Source: Mycolicibacterium sp. BiH015 (GTDB taxonomy: Bacteria > Actinomycetota > Actinomycetes > Mycobacteriales > Mycobacteriaceae). From it: a stretch of DNA of 64,000 nt. Where the stretch lies: positions 372,001 through 436,000 of the forward strand of contig NZ_JAQGCZ010000004.1 in NCBI RefSeq assembly GCF_027706845.1, in the 5' to 3' direction. Position 1 is the first letter of the stretch, and every line of letters begins with the position of its first letter. A model generated the notes under the pieces. The model made no database searches and was not told the DNA's origin. It saw only the letters and a program-made list of their open reading frames with translations. Both the position numbers and the translations under genes were made by a program. This document shows positions 26,968-35,822 of this stretch, piece after piece.

Positions 26968-27321
26968 GTGTCCGAAAACCCGCGGCCCGCATCCCGGCCG
27001 TACCTCGACGTGCTCGCCTACGTGGTGGCGCGACTGCTGCTCGTTGCGGTGGTCACGGCGGCGATTCTGGGTGTCGGGCACCTGATCGGGATCCGTGAAT
27101 TCCCTGTCGTGGTGGCTTTGCTGTTCGCCATCGTGATAGCCCTACCGCTCGGCATCTGGGTTTTCAGCCCGTTGCGGCGGCGCGCGACCGCGAGCATCGC
27201 GCTGATGGACGAACGACGGCGCCGCGACCGGGAACAGCTGCAGTCGCGGCTACGTGGAGACGGCAGTGGTGGCCAAGGGGCGACGGGCCAAGATCACGAC
27301 GGCGGTACGGCCGGCACCTGA
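26968..27321 (+). CDS. DUF4229-like membrane protein (Rv0531 homologue)
   Basis: The 117-aa protein has two adjacent membrane helices (VVARLLLVAVVTAAILGVGHLI and FPVVVALLFAIVIALPLGIWVF) followed by a charged helix (MDERRRRDREQLQSRL) and a Gly/Gln tail. This is the DUF4229 layout. GTG 26968 is the start; it is divergent from the small gene at 26754-26918 with 49 bp between. Function unknown. Confidence 0.75.
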   Translation: MSENPRPASRPYLDVLAYVVARLLLVAVVTAAILGVGHLIGIREFPVVVALLFAIVIALPLGIWVFSPLRRRATASIALMDERRRRDREQLQSRLRGDGSGGQGATGQDHDGGTAGT

Positions 27322-27386
27322 CGCCGCATGACGAATTTGTAAGATTCTGGGCTTAGCTGCGCTTCGTGGTGGGTAAACCCGAATGC

Positions 27387-27800
27387 ATGACTAATCCGCA
27401 GGTCATGACCCGTCCTCGAGGCATGACGAGTCCCATAGGAATGAGTAGCCCTCGCCGAATGGTCGGACAGCGACTCTATAAGCGCTGGATCGAAGAGCTG
27501 TGGGCCGGACACCGCATCGCACCTCAGTTGGTCACGCCCGACTTCGTCGGACACTGGCCGACGCACGACGTGCGTGGCCCCGCCGAACTGCAGACCGCCG
27601 TCGACCGCACGCGAACAACGCTCAAGGAGCTGGTGTTCGTCGTCGACGTAGGACCCATCGTCGACGGCGACATGGTGGCGGCTCACTGGATTGCTACCGG
27701 CTCGGGTAAGAACGGGCCGGCCCGGTTCACCGGCAACGATCTGCTGCGAATCTCCAACGGCAAGGTCGCCGAATACTGGACCAGCACCGCGCGCGCGTAG
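27387..27800 (+). CDS. SnoaL-like (NTF2-fold) protein with N-terminal ATG-repeat
   Basis: The 137-aa protein from ATG 27387 has a body (QRLYKRWIEELWAGHRIAPQ to AEYWTSTAR) with the SnoaL-like polyketide-cyclase/ester fold pattern, including DFVGHWPTHDVRGPAEL. Ahead of it, four hexapeptides with consensus M-[TS]-x-P-x-x place ATG codons at 27387, 27405, 27423 and 27441, and a fifth at 27459, exactly 18 bp apart, so the true start is uncertain (GTG 27366 is also open). Function unknown. Confidence 0.7.
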   Translation: MTNPQVMTRPRGMTSPIGMSSPRRMVGQRLYKRWIEELWAGHRIAPQLVTPDFVGHWPTHDVRGPAELQTAVDRTRTTLKELVFVVDVGPIVDGDMVAAHWIATGSGKNGPARFTGNDLLRISNGKVAEYWTSTARA

Positions 27801-27808
27801 CGCATCCG

Positions 27809-28522
27809 TCACCCCGCCGCATCGCGGAGGATCTGGCGTAAGACCTCCAGCGGGTCGCCGCCGACGTCGAGGCGACGCGGATCCGGTGGCGCGCTGGGAT
27901 CGACGGCCGTGACGGGAGGCGGGGCGGGTGCGTTGGGCGCCGCTGGTGGCGGAGGGGACGGTGGTGCGAGGGGTGCCACCGTCCCCAGACCGGCGATCTT
28001 GGCGCGGACCCGCGCCTCGGCGTCCTGGCGCATGGCTTTTCGCTGCGGATCGGGGTCGGAGTTGCCTGCGAAGCATTCGGACGGGGCGTCGGCGATGACG
28101 GTCAGTGCATGTTCGTAGGTCTGCCGGGCCTCGTCGAGCCTTGCTTCCCACGCATCGATGTCGCCCTGGCGCTCTGTGACGAGTTCCAGGTTTACCCGCA
28201 CCGGACATGACTGTGCCGCATCGGTGTTCGCCAGAGCCGCCGAGAACTGGGTTTGGGCGTCGTCCAGTCGATCCTCCAGCACCGCGAGCCCGCCCGCGGC
28301 CCACTGGGCGTTTGCGGGCTCGACGACATTGAGCACCTGCAGCAGCGACACATCCTCACGCAGCGCGCCGATGTCGCCCGACATGAAATGTTCGTTGGCC
28401 GAATCCCCTACGAAAGCAACCGAAATCAGCTTCGTGGCGAGCACGACGGCAGCAATGGCGGGCAGCGCGGAGAATGCCAGCAGCCGTCGGCGCGTCCGTA
28501 TCCGTGCAGGTACCCGGCTCAC
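27809..28522 (-). CDS. Membrane-anchored TPR-like protein, last gene of the MoxR/VWA operon
   Basis: The 237-aa protein has a basic N-terminus, one membrane helix (LLAFSALPAIAAVVLATKLI), then an extracytoplasmic helical region with tetratricopeptide character (WAAGGLAVLEDRLDDAQTQF, DEARQTYEHALTVIADAP) and a Pro/Ala-rich tail. Batch operons of the BatA/BatB type often end with a TPR protein (BatC), and this fits. GTG overlaps the VWA gene stop (GTGA). Confidence 0.7.
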   Translation of the reverse strand: MSRVPARIRTRRRLLAFSALPAIAAVVLATKLISVAFVGDSANEHFMSGDIGALREDVSLLQVLNVVEPANAQWAAGGLAVLEDRLDDAQTQFSAALANTDAAQSCPVRVNLELVTERQGDIDAWEARLDEARQTYEHALTVIADAPSECFAGNSDPDPQRKAMRQDAEARVRAKIAGLGTVAPLAPPSPPPPAAPNAPAPPPVTAVDPSAPPDPRRLDVGGDPLEVLRQILRDAAG

Positions 28523-29430
28523 GGCAGCACCTCTTTGCGGGTCGCTCTGGCTTTGCGAAGGTCCCGGGCGGTCAGGTAGATCTCGGGAAGCAGCAGAAGC
28601 GAGGCCAGCATCGTCAACACCCAGTAGAGCTCGCTGCGCTCGGGAACGTCGGCAGGGTCGGCGGGGGCCGCCTGATCCGAGCTGGAGTCGCCGCGGGGCA
28701 GGGCTTCGCCCCGTGCGCGCTCGATGAAGGGCAGGCCTAGCTGGCCGGCGATGTCGCGCAGGGTGTTCTCGCCGGGGCCCGCTCCGTAGCCGAGGACCGC
28801 GCCACCGTCGACGGCAGGCGTGTCGAAGACGCCCTGCGGCACCGTGGACTGCCCGGCCCCCGAACCCAGGTAGTACACCAGATTCCGGGCCTGAGGGAAC
28901 TGCTGGCCTGCCGAAATAAGCTGATAGCGAAGAACATTGGCAGCTGCTGCAGCATTCACCTCGGTACTGTCTGCGCCGGGATAGGGGTTCAACGCCTCGA
29001 CGACGGGGGTCAAACTCCATGCGTCCGCAGACAGCGGCCAATCGATCGCGGGCCGCGCCGCGAACGAGATGACGGCGAACCGCGCGCCGGGGTGGGCGTC
29101 GATCACCGCCTCGATGTCGTCGCGCATCCCTGACATCCGCGGTGCGCCATCGAAATCGGTGATCGCAGAATCGGCAGACCTGTCGACGAGGAAGTACACG
29201 TTCGCGCCGGTCTGCGAGGTTTGCGCCGGTGCGGGTTCGGCCACCGTCCCCGTCACCGGCCGCGCGGCGGCCAGAAGCACCAGAACCATCGCCGCCGTGG
29301 TCAGGCACCATCGCAACAGTGCCTGGCGGCCTGAAGTGTAAGCCGGCCGCAGAGAGAGCAGACGCAGCGTGACCAGGGCGAGCGCGGCGAAGGCCAATAC
29401 GAGTGGCGGCAGCACAGGTTCGAATGTCAT
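28519..29430 (-). CDS. von Willebrand factor A membrane protein (BatB-like)
   Basis: The 303-aa protein has two N-terminal helices and one C-terminal helix (LYWVLTMLASLLLLPEIYL) enclosing a VWA domain (~75-235). The MIDAS start reads VYFLVDRSADSA: D-x-S is kept but the fifth position is Asp, not Ser, so metal binding may be altered. Partner of the next VWA gene and of MoxR. Its ATG overlaps that gene's stop. Confidence 0.8.
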   Translation of the reverse strand: MTFEPVLPPLVLAFAALALVTLRLLSLRPAYTSGRQALLRWCLTTAAMVLVLLAAARPVTGTVAEPAPAQTSQTGANVYFLVDRSADSAITDFDGAPRMSGMRDDIEAVIDAHPGARFAVISFAARPAIDWPLSADAWSLTPVVEALNPYPGADSTEVNAAAAANVLRYQLISAGQQFPQARNLVYYLGSGAGQSTVPQGVFDTPAVDGGAVLGYGAGPGENTLRDIAGQLGLPFIERARGEALPRGDSSSDQAAPADPADVPERSELYWVLTMLASLLLLPEIYLTARDLRKARATRKEVLP

Positions 29431-30386
29431 CGCCGGACCGCCAGCAGTGAAACACCGAGCAGCGCTGACAACACGAGTGCAGCGAGGACGGCCGCAGTGG
29501 GAGAGTCTTCTTTGGCGTCGACCCGGTCCCCTGGTCCCGACGGAGCCGAAGCGCGGATGGCGTCGAGCTGACCGTCGAGGTCCGCAGCGTCATACCGGAA
29601 GAACCGCCCCCCGGTCGCGTCGCTCACCGCACTGAGCGACGCGGTGTCGCGGCCCGGCGTCGCGACGGCGTTGATCTGAACGCCGGCCTGCCGGGCCATC
29701 TCGATGACCTGGGCGTCGGTGTAGAGCGACGGGGTGTCGTCGTCAGGCGGGCGCAACGCGCCCGGTCCGATATAAATCAGGGATCGCCGGGTGTCGCCGA
29801 CAGTCTCGAAACCGGGAAAACCGGTCAGGCACAACGCGAGTGCGTCGGAGACCGTGGGGGAGTAGTCGTCGTACTCGACGGGTGCGTTGAACGCGGGCGC
29901 CGTCGGGGCGTCCCGGGCGAAGTCACCGAGCCGGCCTGCGGCGAACTGATGGTCACGCGTCAACGGAAGCAGCCGCCGGTTCAACGAGGTCAATCCGATG
30001 CGCTCGGATCCGTAGGTGGTCGTCTGCCGCGCGAAGTATCCCAGGAACTGACCGGTGGCCTTGTCGTCCACTGGTGCTCCCACGCAGAGCATGATGTCGT
30101 CGCGAGGCGCGGCAGTCTCGGCGTCCCAGAATGTTCCGACGGGGCGGGCGCTGGCCAGGACGGTCGCGGTACACAGCAGTATCAGGAGTGCGATGGCTAC
30201 CGCCGCCGCGCGCATCTGCCTGCGCACCACTGCCCGGTACTCGGGCAACCGGGTCAGGCGCGCTGTGTTGGCCAGCGGCAGCTGACGTTCCTGACCGCCC
30301 TTGATCGGCACCAGCACCGCCAGCGCGATCACCAGGATCACGGCGCCGATCCCGGCGGCCGCGACCGGCCACCACGTCAACTCCAC
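29427..30386 (-). CDS. von Willebrand factor A-like membrane protein (BatA-like) with degenerate MIDAS
   Basis: The 319-aa protein has helices at both ends (WWPVAAAGIGAVILVIALAV, AAAVAIALLILLCTATVLAS; C-terminal AAVLAALVLSALLGVSLLAV). The VWA-type core has DDIMLCVGAPVDD where D-x-S-x-S would be expected, so the metal site is lost. It is assigned to this family by position and topology more than by motif. GTG start 30386, 10-bp overlap with the upstream gene. Confidence 0.7.
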   Translation of the reverse strand: MELTWWPVAAAGIGAVILVIALAVLVPIKGGQERQLPLANTARLTRLPEYRAVVRRQMRAAAVAIALLILLCTATVLASARPVGTFWDAETAAPRDDIMLCVGAPVDDKATGQFLGYFARQTTTYGSERIGLTSLNRRLLPLTRDHQFAAGRLGDFARDAPTAPAFNAPVEYDDYSPTVSDALALCLTGFPGFETVGDTRRSLIYIGPGALRPPDDDTPSLYTDAQVIEMARQAGVQINAVATPGRDTASLSAVSDATGGRFFRYDAADLDGQLDAIRASAPSGPGDRVDAKEDSPTAAVLAALVLSALLGVSLLAVRR

Positions 30387-30850
30387 GAGCGGATCAGCTT
30401 TTCGGTTTGATCGCCCAGCGTGCCGACGTCCACTGTCGACGCCCGGTCGAACTGTGCGCTGCCGAGGGCCTCCAGCAACGGTGCCGCGGGTGCGAGATCA
30501 CTTGTCGCGATGGCACGCAACTGCATGTACTGCGCTCGGATGCCGGTGGCCTGGTGGAGGAAACTGCGCAGGGTGCAGCTCAGCGCCGCGCTGGCCTGCT
30601 CTGTCGACAGCTCGCCGTCGCGGTGCCGACGCGTGATCGCGCCAACAGTCTTCGCAAAGCGATGTCGCAGCAACCGCCCGTGCAGCTCCTCGACGCCGGG
30701 AATCCTGCGGAGTCGGTGCGACGGCATCGTGACGACGAGAAGCAGCGCGTACCAGATGATGACGAAGGCGAGCATCGCCAATCCGAGCCACAGCCACACC
30801 AGCGAGTAGCCGGGCGGAGCACTGACGAATTCGAGGAGATCATCCGGCAC
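30377..30850 (-). CDS. DUF4381-like single-helix membrane protein of the MoxR operon
   Basis: The 157-aa protein has one helix near the N-terminus (SLVWLWLGLAMLAFVIIWYALLL, 23 residues in all, cytosolic side basic) followed by a soluble helical domain. Small proteins of this layout (DUF4381) sit between DUF58 and VWA genes in other Bat operons, and the position matches. No catalytic motif. GTG start overlaps the DUF58 gene. Confidence 0.65.
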   Translation of the reverse strand: MPDDLLEFVSAPPGYSLVWLWLGLAMLAFVIIWYALLLVVTMPSHRLRRIPGVEELHGRLLRHRFAKTVGAITRRHRDGELSTEQASAALSCTLRSFLHQATGIRAQYMQLRAIATSDLAPAAPLLEALGSAQFDRASTVDVGTLGDQTEKLIRSWS

Positions 30851-31700
30851 GAGACCACACCCTGGTCATGTCGCCGAGCGCCCGGCGGATCTGTCCCGAT
30901 CCCGTTACGACGGTGTGCGGCAAGGCATGTGAGGTCATGAGTTCGCCCAGCCGTCGGCGACGCCGGTCCTCGCTCCGCTCGTAGGCGGCGATCACGCGGG
31001 GATCCATCGCGGCCGGGCCGAGCACCGGCTTCCCGCTGGCGACGTCGTAGCCGCCGTCCTTGACGCCCGCCGCGGGCATGTCGGCGATCATCGCCCACAT
31101 CACGTCGTGCCGCGCCGTCAACCGTCCGAGCGCGTCGTCGAGCCGCTCGCCAGGCTCCGGCTCATCCGACACCACGACGATCAGCATCGAGTGGCGGTAA
31201 TGCGTTGCCACATAAGCCAATTGCGAAGCGATATCGCTCAGACCGTGCTGACCTGCGTGGCTCTGATAACTGGTCAGCATGCTTTCGATGTGATTCTCGC
31301 CGCGGCTCTGGCGCACCCGCAGGCTGCCGCGTGCGCCCCCGTATACCAGGCCGATCTCGTCGGCGCGGCCCAGCGTTATCAGTCCGATCGTGCCCAGAAT
31401 GTTAAGAGCCACTTCGCATTTACGTTCGCCGTCCGGGGCGAGCGCCACCATGTTGCGTCCCGCGTCGGCGACGAGCAGCACCTTGTGGTGCTTCTCGGAG
31501 ACGAACCGCTTGATCAGCACGCTCGCCGAGCGGGCCGAGGCCTTCCAGTCGATGTCGCGCACGTCGTCACCGGGAACGTAAGGCCGCAGCTCGTCGAATT
31601 CCATGGTTCGCGTGTGCAACAGCGCGTGGCGGCCCCCTTCGAGCATGCCACGGGTGTCGGTGCCGAAATACGCTCTGGCCCTGTTGAGATGCTTGCCCAA
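30840..31700 (-). CDS. DUF58 domain protein
   Basis: The 286-aa protein has the DUF58 signature RPYVPGDDVRDIDWKASAR near residue 40, followed by a VWA-like fold (VLLVADAGRNMV). DUF58 proteins act with MoxR AAA+ ATPases, as chaperone/assembly partners. The start is TTG 31700, 13 bp after the MoxR gene; alternatives are few because the motif sits close to the N-terminus. Confidence 0.88.
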   Translation of the reverse strand: MGKHLNRARAYFGTDTRGMLEGGRHALLHTRTMEFDELRPYVPGDDVRDIDWKASARSASVLIKRFVSEKHHKVLLVADAGRNMVALAPDGERKCEVALNILGTIGLITLGRADEIGLVYGGARGSLRVRQSRGENHIESMLTSYQSHAGQHGLSDIASQLAYVATHYRHSMLIVVVSDEPEPGERLDDALGRLTARHDVMWAMIADMPAAGVKDGGYDVASGKPVLGPAAMDPRVIAAYERSEDRRRRRLGELMTSHALPHTVVTGSGQIRRALGDMTRVWSRAG

Positions 31701-31713
31701 TCTGCGCCGCCGC

Positions 31714-32715
31714 TCAGGGAACCCGAACCGCCTGCAGCACGGCGTCGATGACCCGGGTGGGAGTGACGCCTGCGCTGGCCGCCTCGAATCCGAGAATCAG
31801 CCGGTGCTGCAGCACGCGGTGGGCGAGGTCGGCGATGTCTTGCGGGATCACGTGATCTCGGCCTTTCAGCACTGCCAGTGCACGCGCCGCCGTGCACAGC
31901 GCGATGGTGGCACGAGGGCTGGCGCCGTACTCGATGAGCCTGGCGAGCTGGCTGGGCAGGTGGCTTCCCGGGTCGCGCGTCACGCCTACCAGGCGGCTCG
32001 CGTACAGCATCAGGTCACGGCTCATGTAGACGTCGTGGGCGAATCTCTGCAAGCGCCGGATGTCGTCGAGGGTCGCGACCGGACGGGTGCGATGGTCCTT
32101 GTCGAAAACCCCTGCGTCGAGGCGCGACATCACCTCGACCTCCTGCTCCGGGGTGGGATACCGCACGATCTCTTTCAGCAGGAATCGGTCGGTCTGGGCT
32201 TCCGACAGCGCGTAGGTGCCTTCCTGATCGACCGGGTTCTGCGTCGCGATGACCAGAAAAGGTTCCGGTATCGGGTATTCCGTGCCTGCGATGGTGGTCT
32301 GGCGTTCCTCCATCGCCTCGAGCATCGCGCTCTGCGTCTTGGCGCTGGAGCGGTTGATCTCGTCGAGCAGCACCACATTCGCATGCACCGGGCCGAGCTG
32401 CGTCACAAACGATGCGGTGGTGGCGTCGTAGATCTGCGTACCGATGATGTCGCTGGGCAGCAGATCGGGGGTGCACTGGATGCGCCGGAACTGTCCGTCG
32501 ATCGATTCGGCGATCACCCGGGCCGCAGTCGTCTTCGCGAGGCCGGGCACGCTCTCGAGCAGGATGTGCCCGCCCGTCAGCAAGCCGATCAGCAGGGTCT
32601 CGCGCAAGTGCTCCTGCCCCACGACCTTGGCCGAGAACGCGTCGGCAAGCGCCGCGACCACCCGGTGTGCCGCGCGGGCGTCTTCGGACTGTCGGGGCAT
32701 CGGCGCAGCAGTCAT
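31714..32715 (-). CDS. MoxR-type AAA+ ATPase
   Basis: The 333-aa protein has a Walker A variant SVPGLAKTT (residues 55-63), Walker B VVLLDEINRS, sensor I ATQNPVDQEGTYALSEAQTD (20 residues) and an arginine-finger/lid region. MoxR ATPases remodel or insert cofactors in target proteins, commonly with DUF58 and VWA partners as here. First gene of a six-gene unit running to 27809. ATG 32715 was chosen; the open frame upstream to 32949 is antisense to menA. Confidence 0.92.
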   Translation of the reverse strand: MTAAPMPRQSEDARAAHRVVAALADAFSAKVVGQEHLRETLLIGLLTGGHILLESVPGLAKTTAARVIAESIDGQFRRIQCTPDLLPSDIIGTQIYDATTASFVTQLGPVHANVVLLDEINRSSAKTQSAMLEAMEERQTTIAGTEYPIPEPFLVIATQNPVDQEGTYALSEAQTDRFLLKEIVRYPTPEQEVEVMSRLDAGVFDKDHRTRPVATLDDIRRLQRFAHDVYMSRDLMLYASRLVGVTRDPGSHLPSQLARLIEYGASPRATIALCTAARALAVLKGRDHVIPQDIADLAHRVLQHRLILGFEAASAGVTPTRVIDAVLQAVRVP

Positions 32716-32786
32716 CCCGGGGCGTGTACCACGCGGATCCGGCGCGCAAACCGACGCTGAGCGTCGACGAGCAGGCCGGCTGAGTC

Positions 32787-33656
32787 TTAGCCGAGGATCA
32801 GGGTCACGCTCACCGCGATCGCCCACACCAGCATCGTCAGGCCGGTGTCCTTGAGCACCGGGATGAGATCCCGGCCGCCCAAGCCGCCGCGGACCGGTCG
32901 GGCGGCGCGTACGGCCACCGGGAGCGCAACAAGGCCGACGGCGCACCACGGCGTCGCGAGCATCAGAACCAGCGTCAGCACGAACGCCACGACCAGCAGA
33001 GCCTGGAACAGCACCCGCGTCTTGGCGTCGCCGAGTCGCACGGCCAGCGTGATCTTGCCCGAGACCTTGTCGGTCGGAATGTCCCGCAGGTTATTGGCCA
33101 CCAGCACTGCCGACGACAGGCAGCCTGTCGCGACCGCGAGCGTCAGCCCCACCCAGTCGACCCGCAGCGCCTGCGTGTACTGCGTGCCGAGCACCGCGAC
33201 GAGGCCGAAGAACACGAACACCGCGACTTCACCGAGCCCCAGGTACCCGTAGGGCTTGGAGCCACCTGTGTACAGCCACGCCCCGGCGATGCACGCGGCG
33301 CCCACGGCGATCAGCCACGGGGACGAGAACCACGCGAGCGCCAACCCGGCCACGGCTCCAACGGCCAGTGCGAGCACCGCCGCGGTCAGCACCGCTTTCG
33401 GTGCCGCCACTTTGGAGCCGACCAACCGGAGCGGTCCAGCGCGCACATCGTCGGTGCCGCGGATGCCGTCGGAGTAGTCGTTGGCGTAGTTCACCCCGAT
33501 GATGAAGCCGACGGCTACGAGCAGTGCGAGCAGCGCTTTCCACCACGACGCGGCGTCGAGCCATGCCGCGGCGCCGGTCCCTGCGACGACGGGTGCGACG
33601 GCGTTGGGCAGCGTGCGGGGACGCGCTCCCTCGACCCATTGGGCGAAAGTGGCCAC
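32787..33656 (-). CDS. menA: 1,4-dihydroxy-2-naphthoate prenyltransferase (menaquinone synthesis)
   Basis: The 289-aa UbiA-family membrane enzyme attaches the polyprenyl tail to DHNA, making demethylmenaquinone. The first Asp-rich motif is [15 protein letters not shown] (near 55), with the second [18 protein letters not shown] region near 165; about eight helices. GTG start. menE and menB of the same pathway are ~12 and ~20 kb away in the window. Divergent from the small gene at 33699. Confidence 0.95.
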   Translation of the reverse strand: MATFAQWVEGARPRTLPNAVAPVVAGTGAAAWLDAASWWKALLALLVAVGFIIGVNYANDYSDGIRGTDDVRAGPLRLVGSKVAAPKAVLTAAVLALAVGAVAGLALAWFSSPWLIAVGAACIAGAWLYTGGSKPYGYLGLGEVAVFVFFGLVAVLGTQYTQALRVDWVGLTLAVATGCLSSAVLVANNLRDIPTDKVSGKITLAVRLGDAKTRVLFQALLVVAFVLTLVLMLATPWCAVGLVALPVAVRAARPVRGGLGGRDLIPVLKDTGLTMLVWAIAVSVTLILG

Positions 33657-33698
33657 GACCGTCAGTCTTGCAGGTGCCGGCCGTGGCAGACTGAGCGC

Positions 33699-33905
33699 AT
33701 GGATGACCGGCTCAGCAAGGCCGAGATCGGCAAGGACGCGGTGCAGGAGATCGTCGGCGCAGGTGCGTCGGCGGTCGGCGAGATCACGTCGATCATCACG
33801 ACTGCGGTCAAGGACGTCGCGAATGCGATCGGCGGGTTCGCCACGGACGTGTTCGAGATCCGTGACGGCGCCCGGCGCGCCGCCGGAGATCCCGACGACG
33901 ACTGA
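33699..33905 (+). CDS. 68-aa amphipathic-helix protein, unknown function
   Basis: The protein starts at ATG 33699, 42 bp from the divergent menA start. It is a single long amphipathic helix region ([40 protein letters not shown]) with an acidic tail. Coding-like composition in this frame and a clear position between menA and Rv0535 support it. No family is recognised. Confidence 0.55.
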   Translation: MDDRLSKAEIGKDAVQEIVGAGASAVGEITSIITTAVKDVANAIGGFATDVFEIRDGARRAAGDPDDD

Positions 33906-33977
33906 ACGTCACACGCCCGTCACGGGTCGCGCATCCCCTGGTGCGCACAATGGTGGGATGCGCACCGGAGCTCTCGA

Positions 33978-34754
33978 GTGTTAGGCGTCATCGGCGGTAG
34001 CGGGTTCTACTCGTTCTTCGGGTCAGATGCGCGCTCGGTCAGCCTCGACACCCCGTACGGCTCACCCAGCGCGGCGATCACCGTCGGCTCCGTCGGTGAG
34101 CACGAGGTCGCCTTCCTTCCGCGCCACGGCGTCAACCACGAGTTCTCGCCACACACCGTGCCGTACCGCGCGAACATGTGGGCGTTGCGCGCGCTCGGTG
34201 TGCGGCGCATCTTCGGCCCGTGCGCCGTCGGCAGCCTGGACCCCGCCTTGGGTCCCGGCGCGATGGTCGTCCCCGACCAGCTGGTCGACCGCACGACGGG
34301 CCGCGCCGACACCTACTTCGACTCCGGCGGGATCCATGTGGGGTTCGCCGACCCGTACTGCCCATCGCTGCGGGATGCGGTCACCGGCCTGCCCGGCGTC
34401 GTCGACGGTGGCGCGATGGTGGTCATCCAGGGGCCCAGGTTCTCGACACGTGCGGAGAGCCAATGGTTCGCCGCCCAGGGGTTCCGGCTGGTCAACATGA
34501 CGGGCTATCCCGAATCTGTACTGGCACGCGAGCTTGAGATGTGTTATGCGGCAATCGCTTTGGTGACCGATGTGGATGCCGGCGTCGAAACCGGCCAGGG
34601 CGTCAAGGCGGTTGACGTGTTCGCCGAGTTCGAGCGGAACCTGGTCCCGTTCAAGCAACTCGTGCACGAGGCCATCGCGAACGTCGCCGTCGAGCGTTCG
34701 TGTACGCACTGCCTCCCGCACGACGGGGTGCAGCTGCCCTTCGATCTGCCATGA
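33978..34754 (+). CDS. 5'-methylthioadenosine phosphorylase (Rv0535 homologue)
   Basis: The 258-aa protein has the N-terminal VIGGSGFYSFFG phosphate site, PRHGVNHEFSPHTVPYRAN and the methionine-containing MTGYPESVLARELEMCY segment of the MTAP/PNP trimeric family. It releases adenine and methylthioribose-1-phosphate from MTA, a by-product of polyamine and homoserine-lactone-type reactions. GTG 33978 is the start; ATGA overlap with the epimerase gene. Confidence 0.9.
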   Translation: MLGVIGGSGFYSFFGSDARSVSLDTPYGSPSAAITVGSVGEHEVAFLPRHGVNHEFSPHTVPYRANMWALRALGVRRIFGPCAVGSLDPALGPGAMVVPDQLVDRTTGRADTYFDSGGIHVGFADPYCPSLRDAVTGLPGVVDGGAMVVIQGPRFSTRAESQWFAAQGFRLVNMTGYPESVLARELEMCYAAIALVTDVDAGVETGQGVKAVDVFAEFERNLVPFKQLVHEAIANVAVERSCTHCLPHDGVQLPFDLP

Positions 34755-35797
34755 GGGTATTGCTCACCGGCGCAGCCGGTTTCATCGGGACCCGGATCCG
34801 CTCCCAACTCGCCGACGCCGGCCACGACGTCGTCGCCGTCGACGTGATGCTGCCCGCCGCGCACGGTGCCGGCGCGGTCCTGCCTGATGACGTGCGCCGC
34901 GTCGACGTCCGCGACGCCGCGGCGCTCGCCGAGGTGCTCGCAGGTGTCGACGTGGTCTGCCACCAGGCGGCCGTGGTGGGTGCCGGTGTGAACGCCGCGG
35001 ATGCACCGTCGTACGGATCGCACAACGACTACGGGACGGCGGTGCTGCTCGCGGAGATGTTCGCCGCGGGCTGCCGGCGGTTGGTGCTCGCGTCGTCGAT
35101 GGTGGTGTACGGCCAGGGTCGCTTTGTGTGTCCGGAACACGGTGAGGTCGAACCACTTCCGCGCACCCGCGCCGATCTCGACGCCGGCGTCTTCGACCAT
35201 CGATGCCCGATCGGCGGCGAATCGGTCGACTGGGCGCTCGTCGGCGAGGACGCACCGCTGAAGCCGCGCAGCCTGTACGCGGCCAGCAAGGTCGCGCAGG
35301 AGCACTACGCGCTGGCCTGGGCCGAGTCGATGGGCGGTTCTGTTGTGGCGCTGCGCTACCACAACGTCTACGGGCCGGGGATGCCCCGCGACACACCGTA
35401 CTCGGGCGTCGCGGCGATCTTCCGTTCTTCTCTCGAAAAGGGTGAGGCACCAAAGGTTTTCGAAGACGGCGGGCAGATGCGTGACTTCGTCCACGTCGAT
35501 GACATCGCTGCAGCGAACGTCGCGTCGATCGAGTCGGAACTGGATGGCTTCTCGGCGTTCAACGTCTGTTCGGGGAGGCCCGTGTCGATCCTCGACGTCG
35601 CCTCGTCGCTGTGTGAGACCCGTGGCGACGTCGCGCCGCAGGTCACCGGGCAGTATCGCAGCGGTGACGTCCGGCACATCGTGGCGGATCCGGCCAGGGC
35701 CGCGGAGATTCTGGGCTTCACCGCCACCGTGAAGCCTGCCGACGGGCTGCGTGAATTCGCGACGGCGCCGCTGCGCGGGGTTCCCGAGAATTCTTGA
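34751..35797 (+). CDS. NAD-dependent sugar epimerase/dehydratase (Rv0536/galE3-like)
   Basis: The 348-aa extended SDR has a Rossmann motif TGAAGFIGTR at residues 8-17, an active-site YAASK (Tyr/Lys, near 178) and the VYGPGMP loop. It probably acts on a nucleotide sugar. The ATG overlaps the previous stop (ATGA), so the pair forms an operon. The exact sugar is unknown; galE3 is the M. tuberculosis name by synteny. Confidence 0.88.
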   Translation: MRVLLTGAAGFIGTRIRSQLADAGHDVVAVDVMLPAAHGAGAVLPDDVRRVDVRDAAALAEVLAGVDVVCHQAAVVGAGVNAADAPSYGSHNDYGTAVLLAEMFAAGCRRLVLASSMVVYGQGRFVCPEHGEVEPLPRTRADLDAGVFDHRCPIGGESVDWALVGEDAPLKPRSLYAASKVAQEHYALAWAESMGGSVVALRYHNVYGPGMPRDTPYSGVAAIFRSSLEKGEAPKVFEDGGQMRDFVHVDDIAAANVASIESELDGFSAFNVCSGRPVSILDVASSLCETRGDVAPQVTGQYRSGDVRHIVADPARAAEILGFTATVKPADGLREFATAPLRGVPENS

Positions 35798-35817
35798 CAC
35801 CCGTCAAGCCATACTGT
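35794..35817 (+). promoter_or_regulatory. Operator-like palindrome TTGAC-N4-GTCAA and -10 element before the monooxygenase gene
   Basis: TTGACACCCGTCAA (35794-35807) is a perfect palindrome with a 4-bp centre. TACTGT (35812-35817) matches the mycobacterial -10 TAnnnT and ends five bases before the ATG at 35823, so the mRNA would be nearly leaderless. A regulator at the palindrome would cover the -35 region. It also overlaps the end of the epimerase gene. Confidence 0.5.
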
Positions 35818-35822
35818 GTCCC

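Noticed and set aside
32716-32949. Longer start for MoxR
   Set aside because: The extra residues are antisense to the end of menA and have Arg/Pro shadow composition; ATG 32715 gives the usual MoxR length.
35794-35817. Classical TTGACA/TACTGT sigma-70 promoter
   Set aside because: Spacing is 12 bp, too short for a -35/-10 pair; only the -10 and the palindrome are kept.
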